Assembly (NCBI RefSeq): GCF_003997935.1
Contig: NZ_RZQL01000003.1
Coordinates: 1 to 64,000, forward strand
DNA from: Mesorhizobium sp. M7A.F.Ca.US.006.01.1.1
GTDB taxonomy: Bacteria > Pseudomonadota > Alphaproteobacteria > Rhizobiales > Rhizobiaceae
DNA length: 64,000 bases
Direction of reading: 5' to 3'
Program-made: the position numbers and the translations under genes
Notes under the pieces: model-generated
Database searches by the model: none
What the model saw: only the letters and a program-made list of their open reading frames with translations
What the model was told of the DNA's origin: nothing
In this document: positions 27,278 to 37,221 of the stretch, piece after piece
How the letters are laid out: every line of letters starts with the position of its first letter
How positions within the stretch are numbered: position 1 is the first letter of the stretch

Positions 27278-29194
27278 ATGGCAAAAGTAATCGGTATCGA
27301 TCTCGGCACCACCAACTCCTGCATCGCCATCATGGATGGCAAGGAGCCGAAGGTAATCGAGAATGCGGAAGGCGCGCGCACGACGCCTTCCATCGTCGCC
27401 ATCTCGGGCGACGACGAACGTCTGGTCGGCCAGCCGGCCAAGCGCCAGGCGGTCACCAATCCTGAAAACACCATCTTCGCGGTCAAGCGCCTGATCGGCC
27501 GCCGCTACGACGATCCGGTGACGGAGAAGGACAAGAAGCTTGTCCCTTACAAGATCGTCAAGGGCGACAATGGCGATGCCTGGGTCGAAGCCGGCGGCAG
27601 GAAGCAGTCGCCCTCGCAGATTTCGGCCATGATCCTGCAGAAGATGAAGGAGACGGCGGAGGCCTATCTCGGCGAAAAGGTCGAGAAGGCGGTCATCACC
27701 GTTCCGGCCTATTTCAACGACGCCCAGCGCCAGGCAACCAAGGACGCCGGCAAGATCGCCGGCCTTGAAGTGCTGCGCATCATCAACGAGCCGACCGCGG
27801 CAGCGCTTGCCTATGGCCTCGACAAGAAGGAAGGCAAGACCATTGCCGTCTATGACCTTGGCGGCGGCACGTTCGACATTTCGGTGCTCGAAATCGGCGA
27901 CGGCGTGTTCGAGGTCAAGTCGACCAATGGCGACACCTTCCTCGGCGGCGAGGATTTCGACATGCGCCTGGTCGAATATCTGGCGGCCGAGTTCAAGAAG
28001 GAACAGGGTATCGACCTGAAGAACGACAAGCTTGCCCTGCAGCGCCTCAAGGAGGCGGCTGAAAAGGCCAAGATCGAGCTGTCGTCGACCACGCAGACCG
28101 AAATCAACCTGCCCTTCATCACCGCCGACGCGACCGGGCCGAAGCATCTGACGCTGAAGCTGACGCGCGCCAAGTTCGAGCAGCTGGTCGACGATCTGGT
28201 CCAGCGCACGATTGCCCCTTGCAAGGCGGCGCTCAAGGATGCCGGCCTGAAGGCCGGCGAGATCGACGAGGTTGTCCTGGTCGGCGGCATGACCCGCATG
28301 CCCAAGATCCAGGAGATTGTGAAGCAGTTCTTCGGCAAGGAGCCGCACAAGGGCGTCAACCCGGATGAGGTCGTCGCTCTCGGCGCCGCCATCCAGGCCG
28401 GCGTGCTGCAGGGCGACGTCAAGGACGTGCTGTTGCTCGACGTGACGCCGCTGTCGCTCGGCATCGAGACGCTGGGTGGCGTGTTCACCCGCCTGATCGA
28501 GCGCAACACGACGATCCCGACCAAGAAGAGTCAGGTGTTCTCGACGGCCGAGGACTCACAGTCGGCCGTGACCATCCGGGTCTTCCAGGGTGAGCGCGAA
28601 ATGGCCGCCGACAACAAGGCGCTCGGCCAGTTCGACCTGGTCGGCATTCCGCCGGCGCCGCGCGGCGTGCCGCAGATCGAGGTCACCTTCGACATCGATG
28701 CCAACGGCATCGTCAACGTTTCGGCCAAGGACAAGGGCACCGGCAAGGAGCACCAGATCCGCATTCAGGCATCGGGCGGTCTTTCGGACGCCGACATCGA
28801 GAAGATGGTCAAGGACGCCGAGGCCAATGCCGAGACCGACAAGAAGCGGCGTGCGCTGGTCGAGGCCCGCAACCAGGCCGAAGCGCTGCTGCATTCCTCG
28901 GAGAAGTCGCTGAAGGAATATGGCGACAAGGTTTCGGAAGGCGAGCGCACGGCGATCTCCGACGCCATCGCGGCGCTGAAGACCGCGACCGAAGGCGACG
29001 ACGCGGCCGACATCGAAGCCAAGAGCCAGATGCTTGCCGAGGCTTCGATGAAGCTTGGCCAGGCCATGTACGAGGCTTCGCAGAAGGAAGCGGCGGAAGC
29101 CGACGCCAAGGCGGACGCCGCCAAGGACAGTGACGTTGTCGACGCCGATTTCGAGGAAATCGACGAGGACGACGACAAGAAGAAGTCGGCCTGA
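27278..29194 (+). CDS. dnaK: Hsp70 chaperone DnaK
   Basis: The product has 638 residues, the normal length. The ATPase domain begins [16 protein letters not shown]; it has [34 protein letters not shown] and [16 protein letters not shown]. The linker [16 protein letters not shown] leads into the peptide-binding domain, and the lid ends in the acidic [11 protein letters not shown] tail. It folds and protects proteins together with DnaJ, encoded 212 bases downstream. The start has GGAGA nearby. A terminator separates it from dnaJ. Confidence 0.98.
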   Translation: MAKVIGIDLGTTNSCIAIMDGKEPKVIENAEGARTTPSIVAISGDDERLVGQPAKRQAVTNPENTIFAVKRLIGRRYDDPVTEKDKKLVPYKIVKGDNGDAWVEAGGRKQSPSQISAMILQKMKETAEAYLGEKVEKAVITVPAYFNDAQRQATKDAGKIAGLEVLRIINEPTAAALAYGLDKKEGKTIAVYDLGGGTFDISVLEIGDGVFEVKSTNGDTFLGGEDFDMRLVEYLAAEFKKEQGIDLKNDKLALQRLKEAAEKAKIELSSTTQTEINLPFITADATGPKHLTLKLTRAKFEQLVDDLVQRTIAPCKAALKDAGLKAGEIDEVVLVGGMTRMPKIQEIVKQFFGKEPHKGVNPDEVVALGAAIQAGVLQGDVKDVLLLDVTPLSLGIETLGGVFTRLIERNTTIPTKKSQVFSTAEDSQSAVTIRVFQGEREMAADNKALGQFDLVGIPPAPRGVPQIEVTFDIDANGIVNVSAKDKGTGKEHQIRIQASGGLSDADIEKMVKDAEANAETDKKRRALVEARNQAEALLHSSEKSLKEYGDKVSEGERTAISDAIAALKTATEGDDAADIEAKSQMLAEASMKLGQAMYEASQKEAAEADAKADAAKDSDVVDADFEEIDEDDDKKKSA

Positions 29195-29219
29195 ACCGTT
29201 TGACGGCAAGATAAAGCGA

Positions 29220-29246
29220 AAAGCCCGGCGAAGGCCGGGCTTTTTT
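29220..29246 (+). terminator. Rho-independent terminator after dnaK
   Basis: AAGCCCGGC (29221-29229), loop GAAG, GCCGGGCTT (29234-29242), then a run of T to 29246. A nine-base perfect stem with T-tract, 26 bases after the dnaK stop. Confidence 0.9.
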
Positions 29247-29406
29247 GCAACCCCTTGCAGAAAAACAGCGGGCCTTGCTGAAAAAATGCAGGCAAAGCCG
29301 CGTCGACACTGGCATCCCCCTTCCATCGCACCTAAATCGAAGCGTCAGTGCCGGCAAGAGACGCAACAATGCTTCAAGACGTTGAGCATCCGGACAGCGG
29401 GAAAAA

Positions 29407-30537
29407 ATGAAAGCTGATTTCTACGAGACGCTGGGCGTCCAAAAAGGCGCCGACGAGAAGGAGCTCAAGAGCGCTTTCCGCAAGCTCGCCATGCAGTTCC
29501 ATCCCGACCGCAACCCCGGCGATCATTCCTGCGAGCACAAGTTCAAGGAAATCAACGAAGCCTACGAGACGCTGAAAGACCCGCAGAAGCGCGCGGCCTA
29601 TGACCGCTTCGGCCACGCCGCCTTCGAACAGGGCGGCATGAATGGCGGCGCGCAAGGTTTCGGCGCCGGCGGTTTCGCCGACATATTCGAGGATATTTTC
29701 GGCGACATGATGGGCGGGCGCCAGCGCCGCTCGTCGGGCGGCCGCGAGCGCGGCGCCGACCTGCGCTACAACATGGAAATCACCCTGGAAGAGGCTTTTG
29801 CCGGCAAGACCGCGCAAATCCGCGTGCCGGCGTCGATATCGTGCTCTGAATGTTCGGGCAGCGGTGCCAAGCCCGGCACCCAGCCCGTCACCTGCTCGAT
29901 GTGCAACGGCCACGGCAAGGTGCGCGCCACGCAAGGCTTCTTCTCGATCGAACGGACCTGCCCGCAATGCCAGGGGCGCGGCCAGACGATCAAGGATCCG
30001 TGCCCGAAATGCGCCGGCCAGGGCCGCGTCACCGAGGAGCGTTCGCTGTCGGTCAACATCCCGGCCGGCATCGAGGACGGCACCCGCATCCGCCTAGCCA
30101 ATGAGGGCGAAGCCGGCCTGCGCGGCGGGCCCTCGGGCGACCTCTATATTTTCCTGGCGGTCAAACCACACGAGTTCTTCCAGCGCGACGGCGCCGATCT
30201 CTATTGCAAGGTGCCGATCTCGATGACCACGGCCGCCCTTGGCGGCTCCTTCGAGGTGACGACGCTGGACGGCACGCAGACCAAGGTCAAGGTGACCGAA
30301 GGCACGCAGAACGGCCGCCAGTTCCGCCTCAAGGGCAAGGGCATGCCGGTGCTGCGCCAGCCCAATATCGGCGACCTCTATATCCAGACTGCGGTCGAGA
30401 CGCCGCAGAACCTGACCCGCCGCCAGCGCGAACTGCTGGAGGAGTTCGAACAGCTCTCCTCGCAAGACAATTCGCCTCAATCGAGCGGCTTTTTCGCCCG
30501 CATGAAGGATTTTTTCGAGTCCTTCGGCGAACGTTGA
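29407..30537 (+). CDS. dnaJ: Hsp40 co-chaperone DnaJ
   Basis: The protein has 376 residues. The J domain (residues 1-70) contains the HPD motif in FHPDRNPGD; a Gly/Phe-rich linker follows ([15 protein letters not shown]). The zinc-binding region has four CXXCXGXG motifs ([32 protein letters not shown]), and two C-terminal beta domains follow. It stimulates DnaK ATPase and delivers clients. It is separated from dnaK by a terminator and a 160-base gap, so it may have its own promoter. Confidence 0.97.
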   Translation: MKADFYETLGVQKGADEKELKSAFRKLAMQFHPDRNPGDHSCEHKFKEINEAYETLKDPQKRAAYDRFGHAAFEQGGMNGGAQGFGAGGFADIFEDIFGDMMGGRQRRSSGGRERGADLRYNMEITLEEAFAGKTAQIRVPASISCSECSGSGAKPGTQPVTCSMCNGHGKVRATQGFFSIERTCPQCQGRGQTIKDPCPKCAGQGRVTEERSLSVNIPAGIEDGTRIRLANEGEAGLRGGPSGDLYIFLAVKPHEFFQRDGADLYCKVPISMTTAALGGSFEVTTLDGTQTKVKVTEGTQNGRQFRLKGKGMPVLRQPNIGDLYIQTAVETPQNLTRRQRELLEEFEQLSSQDNSPQSSGFFARMKDFFESFGER

Positions 30538-30704
30538 TGCACTTTGGCCCGCGTAAGCCGATTTGCAACGCGTAAATCCCTGAATCGCGTCACCCCTTGA
30601 GACGCGACGAAAATTATCTTATCCACGACATGCGTCCGGCCGCGCCTTGCCTAGCACCGCTCAGGTGCTAAGTAACTTTGCGGGGAGCGCTGAGGAGAGC
30701 TTGC

Positions 30705-31310
30705 ATGACACGTGGCCCTGGACTGCGGAAGGCGCTTGTCGAAAAGTTCGACGACGAACTCAAATTCTTCAAGGGCTGGATCGACAAGCCGAAGACGGTT
30801 GGCTCGATCGTGCCGACCAGTTCAATCACCGCGCGCAAGATGGCCTCGATCGTCGATCCTAAATCCGGCCTGCCGGTGCTCGAGGTCGGTCCCGGTACCG
30901 GCGTCATCACCCGCGCTATCCTCGCCCAGGGCGTACGGCCCGAAAACCTCTACGCCGTCGAATATTCCACGGATTTCGTGCGCCATTTGCGGCGACTCTA
31001 TCCCGGCGTCAACGTCATCGAGGGCGACGCCTTCAACCTCAACGCCACGCTTGGCGACAAGAGCGGGATGATCTTCGATTCCGTGGTTTCCGGCGTGCCG
31101 CTGCTCAACTTCCCGGTCGCCCAGCGTATTGCCTATATCGAGAGCCTGCTCGACCGCATCCCGGCCGGACGGCCGATCGTGCAGCTGACCTATGGCCCGA
31201 TGTCGCCGATCCCGGCCGGCCGCGGTAACTACACGGTCAAGCATTTCGATTTCATCTTCCGCAACATTCCGCCGACGCAGCTGTGGATCTATCGGCGCGA
31301 AGCGCATTAG
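30705..31310 (+). CDS. pmtA: Phosphatidylethanolamine N-methyltransferase, Rhizobium PmtA type
   Basis: This 201-residue soluble SAM-dependent methyltransferase converts phosphatidylethanolamine stepwise to phosphatidylcholine. The start is the ATG after GAGGAGAG. The SAM site is LEVGPGTGVITRAIL, followed by YAVEYSTDFV and the acidic EGDAFNL; the C-terminal QLTYGPMSPIP and FIFRNIPPTQLWIYRR segments are typical of the rhizobial family. Phosphatidylcholine is needed in rhizobia for normal symbiosis. It follows dnaJ by 167 bases. Confidence 0.9.
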   Translation: MTRGPGLRKALVEKFDDELKFFKGWIDKPKTVGSIVPTSSITARKMASIVDPKSGLPVLEVGPGTGVITRAILAQGVRPENLYAVEYSTDFVRHLRRLYPGVNVIEGDAFNLNATLGDKSGMIFDSVVSGVPLLNFPVAQRIAYIESLLDRIPAGRPIVQLTYGPMSPIPAGRGNYTVKHFDFIFRNIPPTQLWIYRREAH

Positions 31311-31659
31311 TTTCTCAGCGCAAAATCGCTCAGCGCCTCGCCAGTGCTCACCGCATACCTTGGCGATGGCGGGATCGCTTCGTCATCCACGGGCGGAGCA
31401 AGGAGCGCAGCGACGCGGCGCAGACCCGAGGATCCATGCCGCGACTTCCGAGCGCCGCTACGGCGCAGAATTCTGCCCCGCGGCACTCTCCGATCAAGGT
31501 CGCGGCTTGGATCCCAGGGCCTCCGCGACAGAGCTTCGCTCCTGCTTCGCCCAGGGATGACGAAGTCCTGGGGCTTCCGCTAATCCCGAGCGTTTTATCG
31601 CGTCAGCGCGTTGATTTGCTCGGTCCTTGGCTGTACCTGTCCGGGAACAAGGGTGGCCA
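31311..31659. repeat. Intergenic palindromic repeat element between pmtA and the FMN reductase
   Basis: The gap is filled by a roughly 215-base element (about 31367-31582). Its ends are inverted copies: GATCGCTTCGTCATCC-cGGGCGGAGCAAGGAGC on the left, and GAGCTTCGCTCCTGCTTCGCCCAGGGATGACGAAG on the right. Internal pieces are GGATCCATGCCGCGAC and GCGGCTTGGATCC. The architecture is that of abundant rhizobial intergenic mosaic repeats. No gene is present; open frames across it are a by-product of its GC content. Confidence 0.65.
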
Positions 31660-32256
31660 ATGGCAGTGATCCCGAAAATCCTCGTCTTCGCCGGCTCGGT
31701 GCGCAGCGGCGCCTATAGCGGCAGGACCGCCGACGTGGCGCAGAAGGAACTTGCCATGCAAGGCGCCGAGGTGACCCGCATCTCGCTTGCCGACTACCCC
31801 CTGCCGATCATGGACGAGGATCTGGAAAAGGAAAAAGGCGTTCCTGAAAACGCCCAGAAACTCGGTCGTCTGATTGTCGCCCATGACGGGCTGCTGATCG
31901 CCACGCCCGAATATAACGGCTCCATTCCGCCGTTGCTCAAGAACACGATCGACTGGGTGAGCCGGGTGCGCAGGGATGGCGGCCGGCCGGTCAGGCCACT
32001 GGCCGGCAAGGTCGCCGGCCTCTGCTCGTCCTCCAACGGCCGCTTTGCCGGCATCCGCTGCATCAACCATCTGCGCGCCGTTCTGGTGCGCTGCCAGATG
32101 GAGGTGGTGACGCCGGAGTGCTCGGTGCCCGAGGGCGGCGATGCCTTCGACGAAGACGGCAATTTCCGTGACGAAAGACTGCACAAATCGATGGAGCACC
32201 TATGCCGCACGCTGATCGAAACCTCGCGCATGCTGTCCACCCGGATCGAGGCGTGA
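31660..32256 (+). CDS. NAD(P)H-dependent FMN reductase family protein
   Basis: This 198-residue flavodoxin-like protein has the phosphate-binding [13 protein letters not shown] loop and the family motif [18 protein letters not shown]. Members reduce FMN, quinones or chromate (ChrR, ArsH, azoreductase types). The chosen ATG begins MAVIPKIL; longer frames run back into the intergenic repeat. The stop lies next to several possible starts of pyrF, so the two are probably co-transcribed. Confidence 0.85.
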   Translation: MAVIPKILVFAGSVRSGAYSGRTADVAQKELAMQGAEVTRISLADYPLPIMDEDLEKEKGVPENAQKLGRLIVAHDGLLIATPEYNGSIPPLLKNTIDWVSRVRRDGGRPVRPLAGKVAGLCSSSNGRFAGIRCINHLRAVLVRCQMEVVTPECSVPEGGDAFDEDGNFRDERLHKSMEHLCRTLIETSRMLSTRIEA

Positions 32257-32291
32257 TCGCCGACACGATGCGAACCATGCAGGCCCAATCC

Positions 32292-32975
32292 ATGCAGGAA
32301 AGACTGATCGTCGGCCTCGACGTGCCGACCGTGAGGGATGCCGAGCAGGCGGTACGCGAGCTCGACGGCATCGTCTCCTTCTACAAGATCGGCTACCAGC
32401 TTGCCTTCGCCGGCGGGCTCGACTTCGCCAGGGAGCTGGCCAGCGGCGGGACCAAGGTCTTCCTCGACATGAAGCTGCTCGACATCGACCACACGGTGGC
32501 CAAGGGCGTCGAGAACATCGTCAAGATGGGCATGACCATGCTGACCATCCACGCCTATCCCAAGGCAATGCAGGCCGCCGTAGAGGCGGCCAGAGGCAGC
32601 GACCTTTGCCTGCTTGCCGTCAGCGTGCTGACGTCGATGGACGAGCAGGACATGATCGACGTCGGTTACGAGTACGACCCGCATACGCTGGTGCTCAGGC
32701 GCTCGGAACAGGCGCTGCATGCCGGCATGGGCGGCATCGTCTGCTCAGCCGCGGAGGCCGAAGCGGTGCGCCGGATCGTGGGACCCGACATGGCGGTGGT
32801 GACGCCCGGCATCCGGCCCGCGGGCAGCGACCATGGCGACCAGAAGCGCGTGGTGACGCCGGGCCAGGCGATCCGCAACGGCGCCAGCCACCTCGTCGTC
32901 GGCCGTCCGATCGTGGCGGCGGCCAACAAACGGGAAGCGGCCGAAGCCATCCTCGACGAAATGCGCTCGGCCTGA
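32292..32975 (+). CDS. pyrF: Orotidine 5'-phosphate decarboxylase
   Basis: This TIM-barrel enzyme makes UMP from OMP in pyrimidine synthesis. From MQERL it has 227 residues, the usual length. Motifs are [10 protein letters not shown], the catalytic [11 protein letters not shown] (Lys and Asp network), [17 protein letters not shown] and LVVGRPIV. The start is uncertain: in-frame ATGs at 32268 and 32277 and a GTG at 32253 overlapping the previous stop (GTGA) are also possible, and none has a strong ribosome site. Confidence 0.93.
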   Translation: MQERLIVGLDVPTVRDAEQAVRELDGIVSFYKIGYQLAFAGGLDFARELASGGTKVFLDMKLLDIDHTVAKGVENIVKMGMTMLTIHAYPKAMQAAVEAARGSDLCLLAVSVLTSMDEQDMIDVGYEYDPHTLVLRRSEQALHAGMGGIVCSAAEAEAVRRIVGPDMAVVTPGIRPAGSDHGDQKRVVTPGQAIRNGASHLVVGRPIVAAANKREAAEAILDEMRSA

Positions 32976-33007
32976 GATTTCCAGGAACAAGTTCGGAGAC
33001 CAAGAAA

Positions 33008-33295
33008 ATGCCCAAGGGATACTGGATCGCCCGTGTCGATGTGCGCGACGCGGAAGGCTACAAGGACTACGTCGCCGCCGCCAAGCCTGCCTTCGAGCGC
33101 TTCGGCGCGAAATTCCTGGCGCGCGGCGGCGAGCATGAAAAGGCCGAAGGACCCGGCCGGGCACGCAATGTCATCATCGAGTTCGAATCGCTCGCCGCCG
33201 CGCATGATTGCTACCATTCGCCGGAATACCAGCGCGCCGCCGCCATCCGTCAGAAGGTCGCCGACGGCGAGATCGTTCTGGTCGAGGGCGCCTGA
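33008..33295 (+). CDS. DUF1330 family protein
   Basis: A 95-residue ferredoxin-fold (dimeric alpha/beta-barrel) protein. The family pattern is clear: GYWIARVDVRDAEGYKDYV, FLARGGEHEKAEG, NVIIEFESLAAAHDCYHSPE and YQRAAAIRQK. The start has GGAGA eight bases upstream. It sits 32 bases after pyrF. DUF1330 proteins have no firmly established function. Confidence 0.88.
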   Translation: MPKGYWIARVDVRDAEGYKDYVAAAKPAFERFGAKFLARGGEHEKAEGPGRARNVIIEFESLAAAHDCYHSPEYQRAAAIRQKVADGEIVLVEGA

Positions 33296-33502
33296 GGTCC
33301 TTGCGAGCATAGTTCCGAAGAAGTCATTCCGGTTTTCGCCGGAGATCACGTTCAAAATCGGATAAAGCCTGGCGGCGTTTGAAGCCCCGCAGGCTCATTT
33401 TGCATATCTTTGCTCCGCGAATTCACGGTGATCTGCCTAGCGCAGTTGCCGGGTGCGAAGCCGTGCCGACGAGCGGTCATTCAACGCGGGTCGGATGGCC
33501 GG

Positions 33503-33531
33503 TTGACATGCAGGTATTTACCTGCATATTG
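33503..33531 (+). promoter_or_regulatory. Promoter of the arsR-type operon with a perfect palindrome in its spacer
   Basis: TTGACA (33503-33508) serves as a consensus -35, with an A/T-rich -10 near CATATTG at 33525-33531. The spacer is almost completely filled by ATGCAGGTA-TT-TACCTGCAT (33508-33527), nine-base perfect arms. A repressor bound here would block polymerase. The ArsR-family gene 28 bases downstream is the natural candidate. Confidence 0.7.
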
Positions 33532-33554
33532 TGCCTTACAACAGAGTGAGGCAG

Positions 33555-33875
33555 ATGGACGCCGACAAGGTTTTCAAGGCGCTGGGCGACCCGACACGCA
33601 GAAGGCTGCTTGACCTTCTGTGCGAGCAGAACGGGCAGACACTCGGTCAGCTTTGCGAAAACCTGGACATGGCCAGGCAATCCGCCACCCAGCACCTCGA
33701 CCTGCTGGAGGCGGCCAATCTGGTGAGCACAGTCAAGCGCGGCCGCGAAAAGCTGCATTTCATCAATCCCGTGCCGCTGCACGAAGTCTACGAGCGCTGG
33801 GTACGGAAATTCGAACGGCAGCGGCTCAGCCTGCTGCACGACCTGAAGCAAGAACTCGAAGGAGAAGAGCAATGA
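33555..33875 (+). CDS. ArsR-family transcriptional regulator
   Basis: A 106-residue winged-helix repressor: KVFKALGDPTRRRLLDLL, then LGQLCENLDMARQSATQHLDLL as recognition helix and LVSTVKRGREKLHFIN as wing. There are no obvious metal-binding Cys pairs, so it is of the non-metal ArsR type often paired with SRPBCC genes. It starts after GAGGCAG and overlaps the next gene by four bases (ATGA). It probably autoregulates through the adjacent palindrome. Confidence 0.9.
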   Translation: MDADKVFKALGDPTRRRLLDLLCEQNGQTLGQLCENLDMARQSATQHLDLLEAANLVSTVKRGREKLHFINPVPLHEVYERWVRKFERQRLSLLHDLKQELEGEEQ

Positions 33876-34354
33876 CCAGGGAAACGACCAGCTTTGTCTA
33901 CGTGACCTATATCCGCTCGACGCCGCAGAAGGTGTTCGAGGCCATAGTCAAGCCCGATGTCGCAAAACGCTACTGGGGCCACGAGAACGTCTCGGAATGG
34001 ACGCCGGGCTCGAAATGGGAGCATATCCGCGCCAATGATGAACGGACCGTAGAACTCGTCGGCAAGGTCGTCGAGATTTCGCCGCCGACCCGCCTCGTCA
34101 TCACCTGGGCGAACGCTTCGCAGGCGCACGATCCGTCGAAAACCAGCCGGGTGACGTTCGCCATCGAGGAATACGACACCATGGTGCGGCTGACCGTCAG
34201 CCATGACGAGCTCGAAGCCGGCAGCGGCATGGCGAAAGGCGTCAGCCAGGGCTGGCCGGCGGTGCTGTCGAGCATGAAATCCTTCCTTGAAACCGGCAGC
34301 GGCATCGACATTTTCGCCAAGCCGAAATCAGCCCTGATCGCCGCGGGAGAATAA
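33872..34354 (+). CDS. SRPBCC (AHSA1-like) domain protein
   Basis: This 160-residue START-like fold protein has the pattern YIRSTPQKVFEAIVKPDVAKRYW at the N terminus, WEHIRANDERTVELVGKVVE, and HDELEAGSGMAKGVSQGWPAVLSSMK at the C terminus. Such proteins bind hydrophobic ligands. The four-base overlap with the ArsR gene is a very common pairing. The ligand is unknown. Confidence 0.88.
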   Translation: MTRETTSFVYVTYIRSTPQKVFEAIVKPDVAKRYWGHENVSEWTPGSKWEHIRANDERTVELVGKVVEISPPTRLVITWANASQAHDPSKTSRVTFAIEEYDTMVRLTVSHDELEAGSGMAKGVSQGWPAVLSSMKSFLETGSGIDIFAKPKSALIAAGE

Positions 34355-34356
34355 CG

Positions 34357-34773
34357 ATGACCAAGCGCTATACCGGCGGCTGCGCATGCGGCGCGATCCG
34401 CTATGAAACCAATGACGAGCCGATCTTTCAGAACCACTGCCAGTGCAGTGATTGCCAGAAGCGCTCAGGCACCGGCCACGGATCCTACCTGACCTTCGGC
34501 CAGCGCACCGATATGGCCATTACCGGGGAGGTGAGCACCTGGCGCGTGGCGGGCGCCAGCGGCAATGAAAAAATCCACACCTTCTGTCCAACCTGCGGAA
34601 CGCCGGTCTTTCTGATATCCGTCGCCATGCCGGAATTTATAGCGGTCCACGCGGCCAGCCTCGACGATCCGGAACAGTTCAGCCCGCAGATGGTGACCTA
34701 CACGAGCCACGGCCATGCTTGGGACAAGATGGATCCGTCCTTGCAAGCGGTCGAGCGAATGCCTGGCGGGTAG
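34357..34773 (+). CDS. GFA/CENP-V family zinc protein
   Basis: A 138-residue beta-rich zinc protein with the family's Cys ligands: GGCACGAIRY, HCQCSDCQKRSG and FCPTCGTPVF. The name-giving member was described as a glutathione-dependent formaldehyde-activating enzyme, but most family members are uncharacterised. It begins two bases after the SRPBCC gene and is the third gene of that operon. It converges with ltrA downstream. Confidence 0.88.
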   Translation: MTKRYTGGCACGAIRYETNDEPIFQNHCQCSDCQKRSGTGHGSYLTFGQRTDMAITGEVSTWRVAGASGNEKIHTFCPTCGTPVFLISVAMPEFIAVHAASLDDPEQFSPQMVTYTSHGHAWDKMDPSLQAVERMPGG

Positions 34774-34799
34774 CGTCTGCTGGTTATAACCCGCCGACA

Positions 34800-36086
34800 C
34801 TATTCGTGAGTTAGCGGGGCCGCCCCGTGGCGTGTCGAGTGCTCTTCGCCGGCGAGCGCTTCCGCCTGGTGGCGGTGCCCGAGCATTTCGTAGCCAACGA
34901 CGGTAACTGCTGGCGCCAGCATCAAGATGATCAGGCAGATCGCCATGTCGACGCCCGCAAGCGCTGCAAGAATGGCAAGCGCCACGACCGCTGCGGTCGC
35001 GACCAGCAGCCAGATGTGGAACGGGTCGAAGCGCTGAACAAGATAGGTGTAGAGCGCATAGATCGCCGCCAGAAACACAGCGACGGGAACAGCTGTCGCG
35101 AGCAGTGTCGCAAGTGGCCCGATATGCGCCTTGTGCTCAATGAAATAGGCCGCGACATGCAGCCCGGCACCGGTGGCGACGATTGCCGCGACGATCACCA
35201 TTTGCCCGTAGCCCCAAACGAATGCGCGATTTCGGTGGGCATGAAGGATCGGCGCTGACGGCAGCATATAGTAGACCCACCACATGCCGAAGGTGAGCCC
35301 GGTGCCGGCGATGCAGACCAGCGCCGCATCCATGGTCCAGCCCTGCTCCTCGACCACGGCGGACAAGGTGGCGAGGGTGCCGACGACCCCCTCACCCAAA
35401 GCGATGATGGCAAACAGGCTGTAGCGCTCGGCCATGTGGTGCGCATGCCAGGGCGTGCCGCCATCCCTGCTTTCGGCGATCACCGGCCCGGCCATTTCGA
35501 TCAGCCCGAGAATGGCAGCGAGGATGATGCTGGTGCCGACCGGGAAATCGACGACGATCTGCACCACCCAGCCGATCTGGGCGACCGCGATTGCCGCGGC
35601 GTAGGTCAGGCAGGCACGACGCCGGACAGGGTCCTGACGGGCAGCACGCAGCCACTGGAAGATCATCGCCGCCCGCATGATGACATAGCCCAGCACCATC
35701 ACCGAATTGTTGAGGTGCTCGCCGTGCTCGATGGAGGCGAACATGCGTGGCAGGCCGATCGCCAGCACCAGCACGCCGATCATCTGCACCATGGTGACGA
35801 GCCGGAAAATCCAATCGTCGGTGTCATAGGCGGAAGAAAACCAGGAGAAATTGATCCACGCCCAGCAAATGGCGAAGCTGGCGAAAGCGAAACCAAGCAG
35901 GGCCGCCGAATAATGGCCTTCGGCCAGCGCATGGGCGAGTTGCGACGAGGCAAAGCTGAACGCCGTCACGAAGGTCAGGTCGAACAGAAGCTCGAGTGGC
36001 GTCGCGACGCGATGCACCTCATGCGGATCGCGCCCGGCCATGCGCCTGACATGATGGTGGAGGGGTTCGACGGGCGTTGTGTTCAT
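34800..36086 (-). CDS. ltrA: LtrA (low temperature requirement A) family membrane protein
   Basis: This 428-residue protein has a His-rich N terminus (HHHVRRMAGRDPHEVHR) and about eleven hydrophobic segments. LtrA hallmarks are ATPLELLFDLTFVTAFS in the first helix and HHMAERYSLFAIIALGEGVVG near the middle. The family was named for a Listeria growth phenotype at low temperature; its molecular role is not established. It appears to be a single-gene unit. Confidence 0.9.
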   Translation of the reverse strand: MNTTPVEPLHHHVRRMAGRDPHEVHRVATPLELLFDLTFVTAFSFASSQLAHALAEGHYSAALLGFAFASFAICWAWINFSWFSSAYDTDDWIFRLVTMVQMIGVLVLAIGLPRMFASIEHGEHLNNSVMVLGYVIMRAAMIFQWLRAARQDPVRRRACLTYAAAIAVAQIGWVVQIVVDFPVGTSIILAAILGLIEMAGPVIAESRDGGTPWHAHHMAERYSLFAIIALGEGVVGTLATLSAVVEEQGWTMDAALVCIAGTGLTFGMWWVYYMLPSAPILHAHRNRAFVWGYGQMVIVAAIVATGAGLHVAAYFIEHKAHIGPLATLLATAVPVAVFLAAIYALYTYLVQRFDPFHIWLLVATAAVVALAILAALAGVDMAICLIILMLAPAVTVVGYEMLGHRHQAEALAGEEHSTRHGAAPLTHE

Positions 36087-36153
36087 CGCGCGGCCTTCTC
36101 TAGGAGTCGTTGGCCGACACTAGAGGCAGGGCGAAAGCCGTCAAGGCGCGCAG

Positions 36154-37221
36154 CTATCGGTCGACGCCGATCAGCCGGCTGGCGGCGGTCTCGGCCATGG
36201 CGTCGGCCAGTTCGAGGCCCCATTGCTGGCGGCAATAGGCGCGAAAATCGAAGCAGGGCAGGCCGGGGCAGACCTCGAACTCGATGAGGTGGACGGTGTC
36301 GTCGGCCTCAACCCTGAGATCGATGGAAAACACATCGCGCAGGCCGAGCCCGCTCATCAGCCGCCCGGCGATCGCACGTATCGTGGCGTCGGCGGTCGGC
36401 TGGCTATCGGCGACCGCGACAAGTTCCGGTTCGGCGTAATGTCCCGCCGCTTTCGCCGCCTCGCCGGTGTCGCCGTAGAGCGCCAGGCTGTCGGCCATGG
36501 TCTGGAAATCGGCGCCTGAATCGACAAAGGCCACGCCAAGCGCTTCGACCCCGGCACCTTGCATCAGGCCGAGGAAACTGGCGCGCACGTTGCGGCCGGC
36601 GACATAGGGCTGGATGACGACATCGTCGCGATAGGCCGAAAAGACGCGCCGGCTAAGCTCCAGTGCATGGCCGAGCTCGGCCACACGCGAATCCGGCCAG
36701 ATGCCGATCTTGGCGCCAAGCCGGTTGGGCTTGACGAACCAGCCGGCGCGCGAGGCCGGCGGCTCGACCAGCCATCGGCCGTCACGCGCGAGCCCAGCCT
36801 GTGGCACCGGCAGGCCGAGCGCGCCGAGCACGGCGCCGGAGCGGAACTTGTCCTGGCAGAGCGCGAACAGCGCATCGTCGGCGCCGATTGTCTTGAAACC
36901 GCCCAGTCGCGCCAAAGCGGGCGCCGCCCCGCCCCGGAAATAGGCAATGCCGTCGGTCAGCGTCCAGACCAGCGTTGTGCTGGGGTGCTCGCCGGCGAGC
37001 ACGCTCGCGGCGTCATCCAGCGCCACCGGCGTGAACGACAGGCCGCGTGCCTGGCAGGCGCGGTCAAGCGCCTCGAATTCAGGAGCGAGATCGGTCGACT
37101 GCGCCAGATAGGACGCGATTTCGGCGGCGCGCTGCGGCGCATGACCGTCGGCGACCAGACGGTCGAAACAAGCCTTCTCCAGCTCATGGACAAGGATCAG
37201 TCTTCGTTTTGTGCTCGTCAT
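36154..37221 (-). CDS. ATP-grasp domain protein, D-Ala-D-Ala ligase-like
   Basis: A 355-residue protein. The N-terminal half resembles a pre-ATP-grasp domain (LVWTLTDGIAYFRG, then FKTIGADDALFALCQDK). The ATP-grasp part shows GWFVKPNRLGAKIGIWPDSRV, VVIQPYVAGRNVRASFLG, and the Mg-binding DVFSIDLRVEADDTVHLIEFEVCPGLPCFDF. These enzymes join a carboxylate to an amine with ATP. It is not Ddl itself: there is no ddl/mur context, and the middle region differs. The product could be a peptide-like or modified metabolite; no partner genes adjoin. Confidence 0.78.
   Translation of the reverse strand: MTSTKRRLILVHELEKACFDRLVADGHAPQRAAEIASYLAQSTDLAPEFEALDRACQARGLSFTPVALDDAASVLAGEHPSTTLVWTLTDGIAYFRGGAAPALARLGGFKTIGADDALFALCQDKFRSGAVLGALGLPVPQAGLARDGRWLVEPPASRAGWFVKPNRLGAKIGIWPDSRVAELGHALELSRRVFSAYRDDVVIQPYVAGRNVRASFLGLMQGAGVEALGVAFVDSGADFQTMADSLALYGDTGEAAKAAGHYAEPELVAVADSQPTADATIRAIAGRLMSGLGLRDVFSIDLRVEADDTVHLIEFEVCPGLPCFDFRAYCRQQWGLELADAMAETAASRLIGVDR

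Noticed and set aside
26789-28348. N-terminal extension of the propeller protein reaching across the dnaK gene
   Set aside because: The open frame continues, but the part over dnaK is antisense to it, the 26.8-27.0 kb part is Arg-rich filler, and a signal peptide begins exactly at the internal ATG at 26788.
31311-31659. Protein-coding frames between pmtA and the FMN reductase
   Set aside because: The stretch is an inverted-ended intergenic repeat; the frames lack ribosome sites and translate to Arg/Pro/Ser-rich sequence.
36154-37221. Assignment as D-alanine-D-alanine ligase Ddl
   Set aside because: Only the ATP-grasp core matches; the N-terminal and middle regions differ and there are no cell-wall gene neighbours.
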